Below are positions 9,381-17,720 of a stretch of DNA of 64,000 nucleotides, piece by piece (within the stretch, counting starts at the first letter, position 1; each line of letters starts with the position of its first letter). The translations under genes were made by a program, and so were the position numbers. Below the pieces are notes generated by a model, which saw nothing but the letters and a program-made list of their open reading frames with translations, had not been told where the DNA came from and made no database searches. This stretch comes from Rickettsia sp. (GTDB lineage Bacteria; Pseudomonadota; Alphaproteobacteria; Rickettsiales; Rickettsiaceae): the NCBI GenBank assembly GCA_015657545.1, contig JADHZC010000011.1, positions 131,488-195,487 on the forward strand, in the 5' to 3' direction.

Positions 9381-10319
9381 ATGCGTGTGATTTTTATGGG
9401 AAGCGGTGAATTTGCATACCCTCCTTTTTTGAGTTTAATTCACTCTAGTAAGCATGATGTAGTTGCAGTTTTTACTAAAATGCCTCAAAAAAAAGGGCGT
9501 GGATTGAAATTACACAAAAATGTGATTCATGAAAAATCATTGGACAATGGTATAGATACTTATACTCCTAATATTCTAGATACTGAAACTATAAATCTTA
9601 TAAAAAAGATAGATGCTGATCTTATTATAGTCGTATCTTATGACAAAAAGATCCCTTCTGAAATTTTATTTGATAAAAAATTAGGCGCATTAAATATACA
9701 TCCATCTCTTTTACCTAAGTACAGAGGGGCATCTCCTATACAACATACTATTCTTAACAAAGATTTAGAAACTGGGGTTTGCATTATTAAAATGGATGAA
9801 AAATTTGATACTGGAGATATAGTCATTAGTAAAAAGCTTTCTATAGATCATGATTGGGACTATTTAAATCTTAGCAGAAAATTATCAATAATTGGAAGTA
9901 ATTTACTTTTACAGCTTTTAATAGATTTTCATGATAAAAATCCAATTCCTCAATCAAGAAACAATATATCTTATGCTCATAAATTTTATGCTAAAGATTT
10001 TTATATCAATTTAAAATCAGAGCATATTACAGATATTGATGCTAAAGTTAGAGCTTTGAAACCTTATCTTTCTTTATCTTTAGAATTTCAAGATAAAAAA
10101 TTCCAAGTTAAACAATATCAAATGAGGTTATCTAACAATCATCATTATGAGATAGGTAAGGTGATTATAGATTATAGTTTCGGTAAAAAGCTTTTGCTTC
10201 CTTGTATAGGAGGAATTTTAGAATTAGAGGTAATAAAACCTGAAAATTCAAGAACTTTACTGGTAAAAGATTTTATTAATGGATTACAAAGTAAAAAAAA
10301 TGCATTCTGTATCTCATAG
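9381..10319 (+). CDS. fmt: Methionyl-tRNA formyltransferase
   Basis: This 312-residue enzyme formylates Met-tRNAi using 10-formyl-tetrahydrofolate. It shows the N-terminal MRVIFMGSGEFAYPPF, the catalytic Asn-His signature NIHPSLLPKYRGASPIQHT and the conserved Asp in MDEKFDTGDI. The C-terminal tRNA-binding domain begins near residue 205. No def gene lies alongside it in this window. It overlaps the start of the DciA-like gene by about 20 bases. Confidence 0.95.
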   Translation: MRVIFMGSGEFAYPPFLSLIHSSKHDVVAVFTKMPQKKGRGLKLHKNVIHEKSLDNGIDTYTPNILDTETINLIKKIDADLIIVVSYDKKIPSEILFDKKLGALNIHPSLLPKYRGASPIQHTILNKDLETGVCIIKMDEKFDTGDIVISKKLSIDHDWDYLNLSRKLSIIGSNLLLQLLIDFHDKNPIPQSRNNISYAHKFYAKDFYINLKSEHITDIDAKVRALKPYLSLSLEFQDKKFQVKQYQMRLSNNHHYEIGKVIIDYSFGKKLLLPCIGGILELEVIKPENSRTLLVKDFINGLQSKKNAFCIS

Positions 10320-10587
10320 TTTACGAAATTCTTTTAAAAATATTATTTTTAAAAGATATCCATTGTTATCAGAAATAATTTTTAATTGGAATGACATTTT
10401 AGGAGAAACACTCTCTCTTCAGATCTATCCTAAGAGAATTTGTGTCAATAATAAGAAGAGCATTTTACACTTAGGTATTTTACAAAATCATTTGGGAACA
10501 GAAATATATTATCAAAAACATCTCATTTTAGAAAGAATTACAAGATATTTTGGATCAAATATAATAGATGATATTAAAATAGGTTAG
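10300..10587 (+). CDS. DUF721 protein, probable DciA-type replicative helicase loader
   Basis: The 95-residue protein (from the ATG at 10300; an in-frame ATG at 10279 is possible) fits the DUF721/DciA core. It has a conserved Trp (IIFNWNDILGETLS), then a short beta-alpha fold with LHLGILQNHLGTEIYYQ and a C-terminal FGSNIIDDIKI. DciA proteins work with DnaB in bacteria lacking DnaC/DnaI. I chose the later ATG because it cuts the overlap with fmt from 41 to 20 bases. Confidence 0.65.
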   Translation: MHSVSHSLRNSFKNIIFKRYPLLSEIIFNWNDILGETLSLQIYPKRICVNNKKSILHLGILQNHLGTEIYYQKHLILERITRYFGSNIIDDIKIG

Positions 10588-10608
10588 TGCTTGCAGACAA
10601 AATTAATC

Positions 10609-11064
10609 ATGTTATCAAATTTTTTAAACATTTTAATATATTTTTTGTTTGGATTATTAAATCTATATTTTTATAAATATGATTTTTATGATTTTTGCTT
10701 TCTTGAAATAGTGTTTTTTTATATTTTTTATAAATTGAAAGAACAAAAATTTTTGCATTTTTTTATTTTAGGAACAATTACAGATTTTTTGCACTTTTTT
10801 CCTATAGGAGTGTATCTTGTTATTTTTATAGTTTTATTTATAATATTTAGCAATTTGCAGCATGTTATAAAATTTTATTACATAGTTTTTTTAGTATGTG
10901 TTTTTTTCTTTCTAGAAATTTTATTAAATAGCTTTTTGAAAGAAGTTAATTTTTTTAAATACTTTGCTTTTGAGTATTTAAAATATTTCAGAAAAATTTT
11001 CTTCACTGCTTTAATATTAAAAATTTATAGCTTTTTTCTAAGATTCAGGTTATATGGATTATAA
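10609..11064 (+). CDS. mreD: Probable rod-shape-determining membrane protein MreD
   Basis: This roughly 151-residue, very hydrophobic protein has about five membrane helices. It stands directly upstream of a class B penicillin-binding protein (mrdA), overlapping it by 11 bases, which is the usual mreD-mrdA position. Sequence conservation of MreD is weak, so the call rests on size, topology (LGTITDFLHFFPIGVYLVI fits the conserved middle part) and context. The start is the ATG at 10609; an upstream in-frame TTG exists at 10591. No mreB or mreC is in the window. Confidence 0.65.
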   Translation: MLSNFLNILIYFLFGLLNLYFYKYDFYDFCFLEIVFFYIFYKLKEQKFLHFFILGTITDFLHFFPIGVYLVIFIVLFIIFSNLQHVIKFYYIVFLVCVFFFLEILLNSFLKEVNFFKYFAFEYLKYFRKIFFTALILKIYSFFLRFRLYGL

Positions 11065-12838
11065 GTATAATCTTTTAAAAAAAAAGATAGATAGGAGAAG
11101 TTTTGTTTTAATATTTTTTAAATTTTCTTTGATTTCTATTATTGTAGTTAAAAATTTTTTTCTACAACTTCTTAATCAAGAAAAATATAGCAATTTATCA
11201 GAAAATAATAGAATAAAATTTACTCTTTTACCTAGTTTAAGAGGGGAAATTTTTGATAAATTTTCTCAAGGTTTAGCTTTAAATAGTGATCGATTTAATC
11301 TTGCTTTGATTAATAGAGATTTGTCGCAATTAAGAGCAGAAATTTTGTTAATAAAGAAAATCTTTAAATGGAACGATGATTTTTGCACAAAAATTTTATC
11401 AGAAATAAAAAAAATTCCTAAATATGGGCAAAAAATAATAAAAAGTAATATTTCTTGGGAGCATGTAAGTTTTTTAGAAGAGAATAAAGAGTTATTGGTT
11501 AATTTTTTTATTGATATAGAAAATGCAAGGATTTATCCGTATGAAAAATTTTTATTTCATACGGTAGGATATTTGCAAAGGGGTTTTCAGGATCAGTATA
11601 GTCAAAATTTAAAAAATATAAATATAGGCAAATTTGGATTAGAAAAATTTTACCATAATCAACTCAAAGGTGTTGATGGTTATAAAAAAATTGAGAAAGA
11701 TGCTTTTGGTAAGTTGAATAAGGTTATTAAAATATCTAATATCATTAAAGGTAGCGATATTTTTACTAATTTAGATGCAAAATTACAAAAGGACTTTTTT
11801 GACCTTATTCCAGATATGAGTGGTAGTGTTGTGGTTAATGAGTGCTCCACTGGTAATATTTTATCTATGATATCATTTCCAAGTTTCGACCCTCATTCTA
11901 TGGTTAATCTTTCCCACAAGGAATGGTCTAATATTAATTCAGATCCAGAACATCCTTTATTAAATAAATCTGTCCAATCCTCTTATCCCCCGGGGTCAGT
12001 GTTTAAAATTGTAACAATGTTAGCTGCTCTTGAATCTGGTATCAGTATAGATCAAAAATTTGAATGCAAAGGTTTTATTTGGATAGGAGGTAGAAGATTT
12101 GGTTGTGCTAAAAAATCTGGACATGGGTTAATAAATATGTCTGAAGCTTTACAATTTTCTTGTAACTGTTATATGTATAACATTGCTAAAATCATAGGAC
12201 ATCAAAAAATATTGGATGCTGCTCAGGAATTGGGTCTTGGTAAAAAAACAGGTATAGATTTACCAGATGAAAAAGAAGGTTTTTTACCTTCTGTTGAGTG
12301 GAAATATAAAAAATTTGGTCAAAAATGGATGTTAGGAGATAGTTTAAATCTTGCTATCGGTCAAGGATTCACTTTAGTTACACCAATTCAATTGTCAATG
12401 TTAATTTCTGCAATTGCAAATGGAGGATTTTTATATCAGCCCAACATTGCTAAAAGAACTATCAAATCAAGACAATTAGGTTTTTCTTTAGATAATTTAA
12501 AATTAGTTAAAGATGCTTTATATAAAGCCATTAATGAAATAGGTGGGACTGGTTACTATAGAAGTAGGTTTAACTTTAATTCAATGACTATGTCTGGTAA
12601 AACTGGTACAGCCCAGTTGATTCAAAAAAAATCCTTAGAAGAAGATTTTGATGATTTGAAAAATACAGAACATAAAAAAAGAAATCATTCTATATTTGTT
12701 GGTTTTGCTCCATCATCAGAACCTAAATTTTCTGTTTCATTATATTGTAGCAACATGGGGAGTGGATCACGATTTGCTGCTCCTTTAGCAAGAAGCATTA
12801 TGCTTAGATTGTTAAAAAAATATTTTTCTATATTATGA
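11054..12838 (+). CDS. mrdA: Penicillin-binding protein 2 (peptidoglycan transpeptidase)
   Basis: This 594-residue class B PBP crosslinks lateral-wall peptidoglycan during elongation. It has one N-terminal membrane anchor (residues 18-40) and a dimerisation domain with LPSLRGEIFDKFSQGLALN. The catalytic serine motif SVFK lies near residue 315, within SSYPPGSVFKIV. SCN is the second active-site motif and SGKTGTAQ the third. All three transpeptidase motifs are intact, so this bacterium retains at least part of the elongation machinery. It pairs with mreD. Confidence 0.95.
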   Translation: MDYKYNLLKKKIDRRSFVLIFFKFSLISIIVVKNFFLQLLNQEKYSNLSENNRIKFTLLPSLRGEIFDKFSQGLALNSDRFNLALINRDLSQLRAEILLIKKIFKWNDDFCTKILSEIKKIPKYGQKIIKSNISWEHVSFLEENKELLVNFFIDIENARIYPYEKFLFHTVGYLQRGFQDQYSQNLKNINIGKFGLEKFYHNQLKGVDGYKKIEKDAFGKLNKVIKISNIIKGSDIFTNLDAKLQKDFFDLIPDMSGSVVVNECSTGNILSMISFPSFDPHSMVNLSHKEWSNINSDPEHPLLNKSVQSSYPPGSVFKIVTMLAALESGISIDQKFECKGFIWIGGRRFGCAKKSGHGLINMSEALQFSCNCYMYNIAKIIGHQKILDAAQELGLGKKTGIDLPDEKEGFLPSVEWKYKKFGQKWMLGDSLNLAIGQGFTLVTPIQLSMLISAIANGGFLYQPNIAKRTIKSRQLGFSLDNLKLVKDALYKAINEIGGTGYYRSRFNFNSMTMSGKTGTAQLIQKKSLEEDFDDLKNTEHKKRNHSIFVGFAPSSEPKFSVSLYCSNMGSGSRFAAPLARSIMLRLLKKYFSIL

Positions 12839-12889
12839 ATTATGCTTGCTTTTTTGAGAAGAATTTTTAAATTTATATTTTTTGATTGA

Positions 12890-13504
12890 ATGAAGAAAAA
12901 ATCTATTGTCAGTATAGTTTTTTTATCGATATTGGCTTTTTCCTTGATTAGCTTGTTAACTTTTTTTTTATTGGAAAATAGAAAAAGAAATATATTAAAA
13001 GAGCAAATTGCATTTAGTGAATCTTTTTACAAATTTTCAAATAATGAAAAAGATTTTGATTTAAATTTTGCTCTAAATGATGCAAAAAATATGCATTATG
13101 AGAATGTAGGTAGAGATTTAGCTTTGCTTTCTTATTACAAATTTTCACTTAAAGAAAAGGAATATGCTTCTCTAATAGTAAATATTGTTGAAAATACTTC
13201 TTACTCTAATTTAGTTAGGTCTTTAGCAAGATTGTATTTTGTAAGCTTTATTTTAAATAAGGGATATACAGAATTTTTATCTTATGAAGATAAGGGGCTT
13301 GAATATTTGAACTATTTTCAAAATCAACAACAAGTATATTTTAATTTTTCTTTATTTTTAAAAATTTTATTTCATATCAAAAAACAAGATTTAGTTTCTG
13401 CTAAGGCTTATGCTCAAAAGCTTCTAGCTCAAGAAGATGTTAATGATTTTATAAAAGAACAAACAAAAATTATTTTAACCAAAATGAATAATGAAAATAG
13501 ATAA
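12890..13504 (+). CDS. YfgM-like tetratricopeptide-repeat membrane protein
   Basis: The 204 residues hold one N-terminal membrane helix (about residues 7-29) and a helical repeat region with paired helices such as VGRDLALLSYYKFSLKEKEY and LVRSLARLYFVSFILNKGY. Its position directly before bamB, with a 14-base overlap, matches the yfgM-bamB order in many proteobacteria. YfgM family proteins associate with the Sec translocon and periplasmic chaperones. Sequence similarity alone is weak, so context carries much of the call. Confidence 0.55.
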   Translation: MKKKSIVSIVFLSILAFSLISLLTFFLLENRKRNILKEQIAFSESFYKFSNNEKDFDLNFALNDAKNMHYENVGRDLALLSYYKFSLKEKEYASLIVNIVENTSYSNLVRSLARLYFVSFILNKGYTEFLSYEDKGLEYLNYFQNQQQVYFNFSLFLKILFHIKKQDLVSAKAYAQKLLAQEDVNDFIKEQTKIILTKMNNENR

Positions 13505-14711
13505 TTGGATTATGATCTTATTTTTTACAAACCGCTCTTTAATATTAAAGACAATCTCTTTTTCTATAAAATTTGTCTTAATTTCTATTTTTTTTATATC
13601 ATGTAGTAACACTCATTATACTGGTAAATTGGTTAATAATGGGAAAATTAAACATCTAAAAAATAACTATGTTAAAACAAAACTTACTGAGAATAAGATT
13701 TTATCTGAGCCTTGTATAAATGGTTCTAATATCTATATTCTTGATCACAAAGGTTTTTTAATAGCCTTTTCTTTATCAGATCAAAAAATTTTATGGAAAA
13801 GTAAAATTTTGGCTGATGATATTGGACAATTTAATATGATGATAGGGAATATTATTTATGATTCAGGCAAATTGTACGTTAGTAATGGTTCTCAATTTCT
13901 CTTTGTTTTTGATGCTATGCAAGGATACGAAATTATAAGAAAAAAATTTCCTTCTCCAATTATGCATCAAATTTTAGTTAAGCAAGATGATAAGATCATT
14001 GTACAGACTTCAGATGGACATGTCATATCATATGATTTTAAAAATATGCAAAATGATTGGATATATTGTAAAGAAGTAAAATCAATAAGTCAGGTTTTTA
14101 CAGATAGTGTTTCTATTTTAGGGCAAGATTTTATTTTATTAACTTTAAATGGTACTGAATTATTATGTCTTGAAAAATCTTCTGGTAATGAGATATGGAA
14201 ACTTGACTTAGAAAGTAATATTGGACCTCTGAAAGTTTCTTTATTTTTACATGATATGCAAAAAATAATAATAGAGGATTTTCTTTTTATCTTACTTTCT
14301 AGTGGAGATATTATAAAAATAGATCTACATTCTGGTCAAAAAATTTCTTCCCAAAATTTCTATCCTGTAAAATCTTTGAAAAATTTTGGAGGAAAAATTT
14401 TTTTATTGCAGGATAATTTATTTTTAATGCTAAATCCAAAAGATTTGCAGGTTTTAGCTAAATTCGATCTTTTAAACTTATTAAAAAAAAAAGAAGTTTT
14501 AAATTCCATGTTAGGAAGGTTTGATGAGATTAACAATAAATTATATTTTTATGTTTTGAGTAATAAAGGAAATCTCTTTGAGTTTAATGTAAAAAATAGT
14601 ATTTTCCTTTTATCCCAACAAAAAATTTCTAAAAATATACGGAATATTTTTCTACACAGAGGAAAAATACATTTTTTGAGTAATAATTCTATTTTTTATA
14701 ATATTAATTAA
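13491..14711 (+). CDS. bamB: BamB-like outer-membrane assembly lipoprotein (PQQ beta-propeller)
   Basis: The protein has 406 residues from the ATG at 13491; an internal ATG at 13512 is also possible. A hydrophobic signal segment ends in ISIFFISC, a near-lipobox with the lipidated Cys at about residue 38. The rest is a beta-propeller with PQQ-type blades: ILSEPCINGSNIYILDHKG, IAFSLSDQKILWKS, VFDAMQGYE, CLEKSSGNEIWKLDLES, and IDLHSGQ. BamB is a scaffold of the outer-membrane protein insertion complex. It is preceded by the YfgM-like gene. Confidence 0.8.
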   Translation: MKIDNWIMILFFTNRSLILKTISFSIKFVLISIFFISCSNTHYTGKLVNNGKIKHLKNNYVKTKLTENKILSEPCINGSNIYILDHKGFLIAFSLSDQKILWKSKILADDIGQFNMMIGNIIYDSGKLYVSNGSQFLFVFDAMQGYEIIRKKFPSPIMHQILVKQDDKIIVQTSDGHVISYDFKNMQNDWIYCKEVKSISQVFTDSVSILGQDFILLTLNGTELLCLEKSSGNEIWKLDLESNIGPLKVSLFLHDMQKIIIEDFLFILLSSGDIIKIDLHSGQKISSQNFYPVKSLKNFGGKIFLLQDNLFLMLNPKDLQVLAKFDLLNLLKKKEVLNSMLGRFDEINNKLYFYVLSNKGNLFEFNVKNSIFLLSQQKISKNIRNIFLHRGKIHFLSNNSIFYNIN

Positions 14712-14819
14712 TAATTAAAGATAAAGATTTTCTATATTTTAAGTAAAATAAGTAATGTAATAGAATTATACATCGCTATAAATCTTTTATAAAAAAGTGA
14801 AAATGAAAATTTTATAAAA

Positions 14820-15476
14820 ATGTCTCAATTTCTTAAGAAAAACAAAAGTTGTTTTATTCCTGTTTCTTCAATTTTTAAAAATATGCTCTCAAGAGATAAA
14901 GATGGGTTTACTAAATTACAAGATTTATTAAATGAATTTTCTGACAATAGACTTCTTATTACTCTGATTTTTTTTTCCTTACCTATTGCTATACCATTAC
15001 CATATCCCCCAGGATTTACATCTCTTTTTGCTATACCTCTTATATTATTTTCAACTAAATTAATAATTGGAAATACTGAAATAATTTTACCTCATAAAAT
15101 AGGACAATATAAAATTTCTAATAAAACACTTATTAAAATTTTTAGTAAAATGATCCCAATGATTAGATTTTTGGAATCATATATGAAACCTAGAATTAAA
15201 TTTACTCAATATAAATATACAAAAAACATATTTGGATATTTATCTTTTATTTCCTCGATCTTTATTTTAATTCCTTTGCCATTTACAAATGCTATTCCAG
15301 CTTTGAGTATTTGTATAATTGCTTTAGGATTTTTGAATCAAGATGGTTTGGTTTTAATTATAGGTTTGTTTATTTTTTTTATAGGAGGTGCTATAACTTT
15401 TTTGGCTGTTACTGGAAGTTTTTTTATTTTACTATTTTCTTTAAAATCTATCGGAAGATTTTTTTCTTCAACATGA
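14820..15476 (+). CDS. ExoD family exopolysaccharide synthesis membrane protein
   Basis: The 218-residue protein has at least five hydrophobic segments. The family pattern is clear: LQDLLNEFSDNRLLITLIFF, then SLPIAIPLPYPPGFTSLFAI with conserved prolines, then a basic amphipathic middle, and a second pair of helices with LPFTNAIPALSICIIALGFL. ExoD was first linked to exopolysaccharide in rhizobia, but its biochemical role is unsettled. It stands alone between bamB and gltX. Confidence 0.8.
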   Translation: MSQFLKKNKSCFIPVSSIFKNMLSRDKDGFTKLQDLLNEFSDNRLLITLIFFSLPIAIPLPYPPGFTSLFAIPLILFSTKLIIGNTEIILPHKIGQYKISNKTLIKIFSKMIPMIRFLESYMKPRIKFTQYKYTKNIFGYLSFISSIFILIPLPFTNAIPALSICIIALGFLNQDGLVLIIGLFIFFIGGAITFLAVTGSFFILLFSLKSIGRFFSST

Positions 15477-15532
15477 AAATAGCATATTTAGGGATTTAAT
15501 TTTTATGATGCTTTATTTATAGGATATTTTCT

Positions 15533-16942
15533 ATGATTATTACAAGATTTGCTCCTTCTCCTACTGGTGCTTTACATATAGGTTCTGCAAGAACAGCTTT
15601 GTTTAATTACTTATTTGCAAAACATAATAATGGAAAATTTATACTTAGAATAGAGGATACTGATATAATACGTTCTAAAAAAGAGTTTGAAGAGGAAATT
15701 CTACTTTATTTAAATAAATTGGGTATTGATTACGACGAGCTTTACTTTCAGTCAAAAAACTTTAAACGTCATTTTGATATTGCAAATGAGCTTGTAATTT
15801 TAGGAAAGGCTTATTATTGCCTTTCTTCCAAAGAAGAGATTCAATTACAAAAATCTTCTTATCAATCTTCAGAAAATAAAACATTTATATTTCAGAGTCC
15901 CTGGAGAGATAAAAATCAAAAAGAGGTTAGATCCAAAAATTCTGTTATAAGATTTAAGACCCCTAGAGAAGGGGTAACATATATAAATGATTTAGTACAG
16001 GGAAATATTTCTGTAGAAAATAAATATATAGAAGATTTTGTGATTTCTAGAAGTGATAATACTTCTACTTATATTCTTGCGTCTGCAGTTGATGACCATG
16101 ACTCTTGTATATCTCATGTTATAAGAGGAGATGATCATATAAATAATGCTATTAGACAAAAATTGATTTATCAGGCGTTAGGTTGGAAAATTCCATATTT
16201 TGTTCATATATCTTTATTGCATGATGAGAAAGGTCAAAAATTATCTAAAAGATCTGGACTTGAACAATATGAAGTAAAAAAAATTCTTGATGATGGGTAT
16301 TTACCAGATGCTTTAAGAAATTACATTTTAAGACTGGGGTGGTCTTACGGAGATCATGAAATTATTTCTAAAGAAGATTCCATAAAATGGTTTAACTTGA
16401 AAAATTTAGGAAAATCTCCTGCTAGAATTGATTTTAAAAAATTGGATTATCTAAATCGTTTTTATCTCGTTAATATTCCAGATCAAGAAATTATGTCTTA
16501 TTTAGAAAAATGTTATCATGAGGATGGTTTGATCTTAGGTTTTAATTCAAAAGAGGTTATTTTTAGATCTATATCAGAATTGAAAAAAAGAGCTAATAAT
16601 ATTCATGAAATATATATTTTTTCTAAAGTTTTTTTGGTAGAGCAAAATTTAGAAATTAGCAAAGATGATCAAAATTTTGTGAAAAATTCTGTAGATAAAA
16701 GATTTTTAGAATTTTTAATTAAAATATTTGAAAATTCTAGAGAAGAAATTGACGATATAGCTTTAAAGGAGATTTTCAATGATATTTCATTGAAATTTAA
16801 TTGTAAAGTTCAACTTGTCTTTAAAATTTTTAGAATTATATTAACATCAAATAAATCTTCTTTATCTTTATATGTTGTTATCAGAATATTAGGAGTTACA
16901 AATGTAGTTTTCAGGTTAAAAAATTTTTATGCCAAATATTGA
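15533..16942 (+). CDS. gltX: Glutamate-tRNA ligase
   Basis: This 469-residue class I synthetase charges tRNA with Glu. It has FAPSPTGALHIGSARTALFN with the HIGH-type motif, EDTD, and KLSKRSG as the KMSKS equivalent near residue 240. The anticodon-binding region follows (ILRLGWSYGDHEI). The ATG has aggat about ten bases upstream. Rickettsiales often carry two gltX copies, one of which may charge tRNA-Gln for amidation; the window does not show which copy this is. It overlaps holB by 14 bases. Confidence 0.95.
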   Translation: MIITRFAPSPTGALHIGSARTALFNYLFAKHNNGKFILRIEDTDIIRSKKEFEEEILLYLNKLGIDYDELYFQSKNFKRHFDIANELVILGKAYYCLSSKEEIQLQKSSYQSSENKTFIFQSPWRDKNQKEVRSKNSVIRFKTPREGVTYINDLVQGNISVENKYIEDFVISRSDNTSTYILASAVDDHDSCISHVIRGDDHINNAIRQKLIYQALGWKIPYFVHISLLHDEKGQKLSKRSGLEQYEVKKILDDGYLPDALRNYILRLGWSYGDHEIISKEDSIKWFNLKNLGKSPARIDFKKLDYLNRFYLVNIPDQEIMSYLEKCYHEDGLILGFNSKEVIFRSISELKKRANNIHEIYIFSKVFLVEQNLEISKDDQNFVKNSVDKRFLEFLIKIFENSREEIDDIALKEIFNDISLKFNCKVQLVFKIFRIILTSNKSSLSLYVVIRILGVTNVVFRLKNFYAKY

Positions 16943-17720
16943 AACTGACCACAATTTAATGCATTTAGAATTTGCTAAATATTTTGGGAAAGCTATTTTA
17001 ATAGAGACAAATTCTGTGGATCTTACAATCTCTGCTATAGAAGATTCTCTAAAAATAAATATCTTAAAGAATTTTAAGGGTAATTTATTTGATCACCCAG
17101 ATTTTTTAGAAATATCAACATCTTCTAAATATATAAATTTAAATCAAATCAGGCAAGTCTCTCTTTTTTTGCAAAAAACCTCTATTTATTCTGGTTATAA
17201 AATTGTTTTAATAAAGAATGCAGAATCTCTAAATATTTTTGCTAGTAATGCTTTTTTAAAGCAAATTGAAGAATTAAGTCCTAATAATTTAGTAATTTTG
17301 ATTACTGAGAGTTTTTATAAAATTATTTACACTATTTACAATAGATGCTTGAGATTAAGAAATTTTTATACAAAATTAAAAATTGTTTTTAACAAAGAAT
17401 TTAGTTTTTTTTTTCTAAAATCTACTACTTTTACAGATAAGATAATTTTTATAGAGAAGATTACTGAAAAATCTAATTGGACTTTATGGAAAAATTTTAT
17501 GTTTCATACTGAGCTTTTGATAAAAAACATGCTTTATAAATCACTTTTTGATTACTCCCTATCTCAGATAGAAGAAAAGATATTTTTTCAATTTAAAAAT
17601 AGATCATCTTATAGTTTTTTTTTGTTATTAGAAAAAATATATAGTTTAGTGAATAATAGTTATAGATATGATCTTGATCAGAGAACAAGTGTTTTAATTG
17701 TTTTAAATGAGTTTTTATAA
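16929..17720 (+). CDS. holB: DNA polymerase III subunit delta prime
   Basis: The 263-residue clamp-loader subunit is diverged. The recognisable core is IKNAESLNIFASNAFLKQIE followed by LSPNNLVILIT, the delta-prime/gamma signature, and NRCLRLR at the position of the SRC motif. It has no P-loop near the N-terminus, which agrees with delta prime not binding ATP. It sits between gltX and recG, overlapping the first and abutting the second, so the three are probably cotranscribed. Confidence 0.75.
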   Translation: MPNIETDHNLMHLEFAKYFGKAILIETNSVDLTISAIEDSLKINILKNFKGNLFDHPDFLEISTSSKYINLNQIRQVSLFLQKTSIYSGYKIVLIKNAESLNIFASNAFLKQIEELSPNNLVILITESFYKIIYTIYNRCLRLRNFYTKLKIVFNKEFSFFFLKSTTFTDKIIFIEKITEKSNWTLWKNFMFHTELLIKNMLYKSLFDYSLSQIEEKIFFQFKNRSSYSFFLLLEKIYSLVNNSYRYDLDQRTSVLIVLNEFL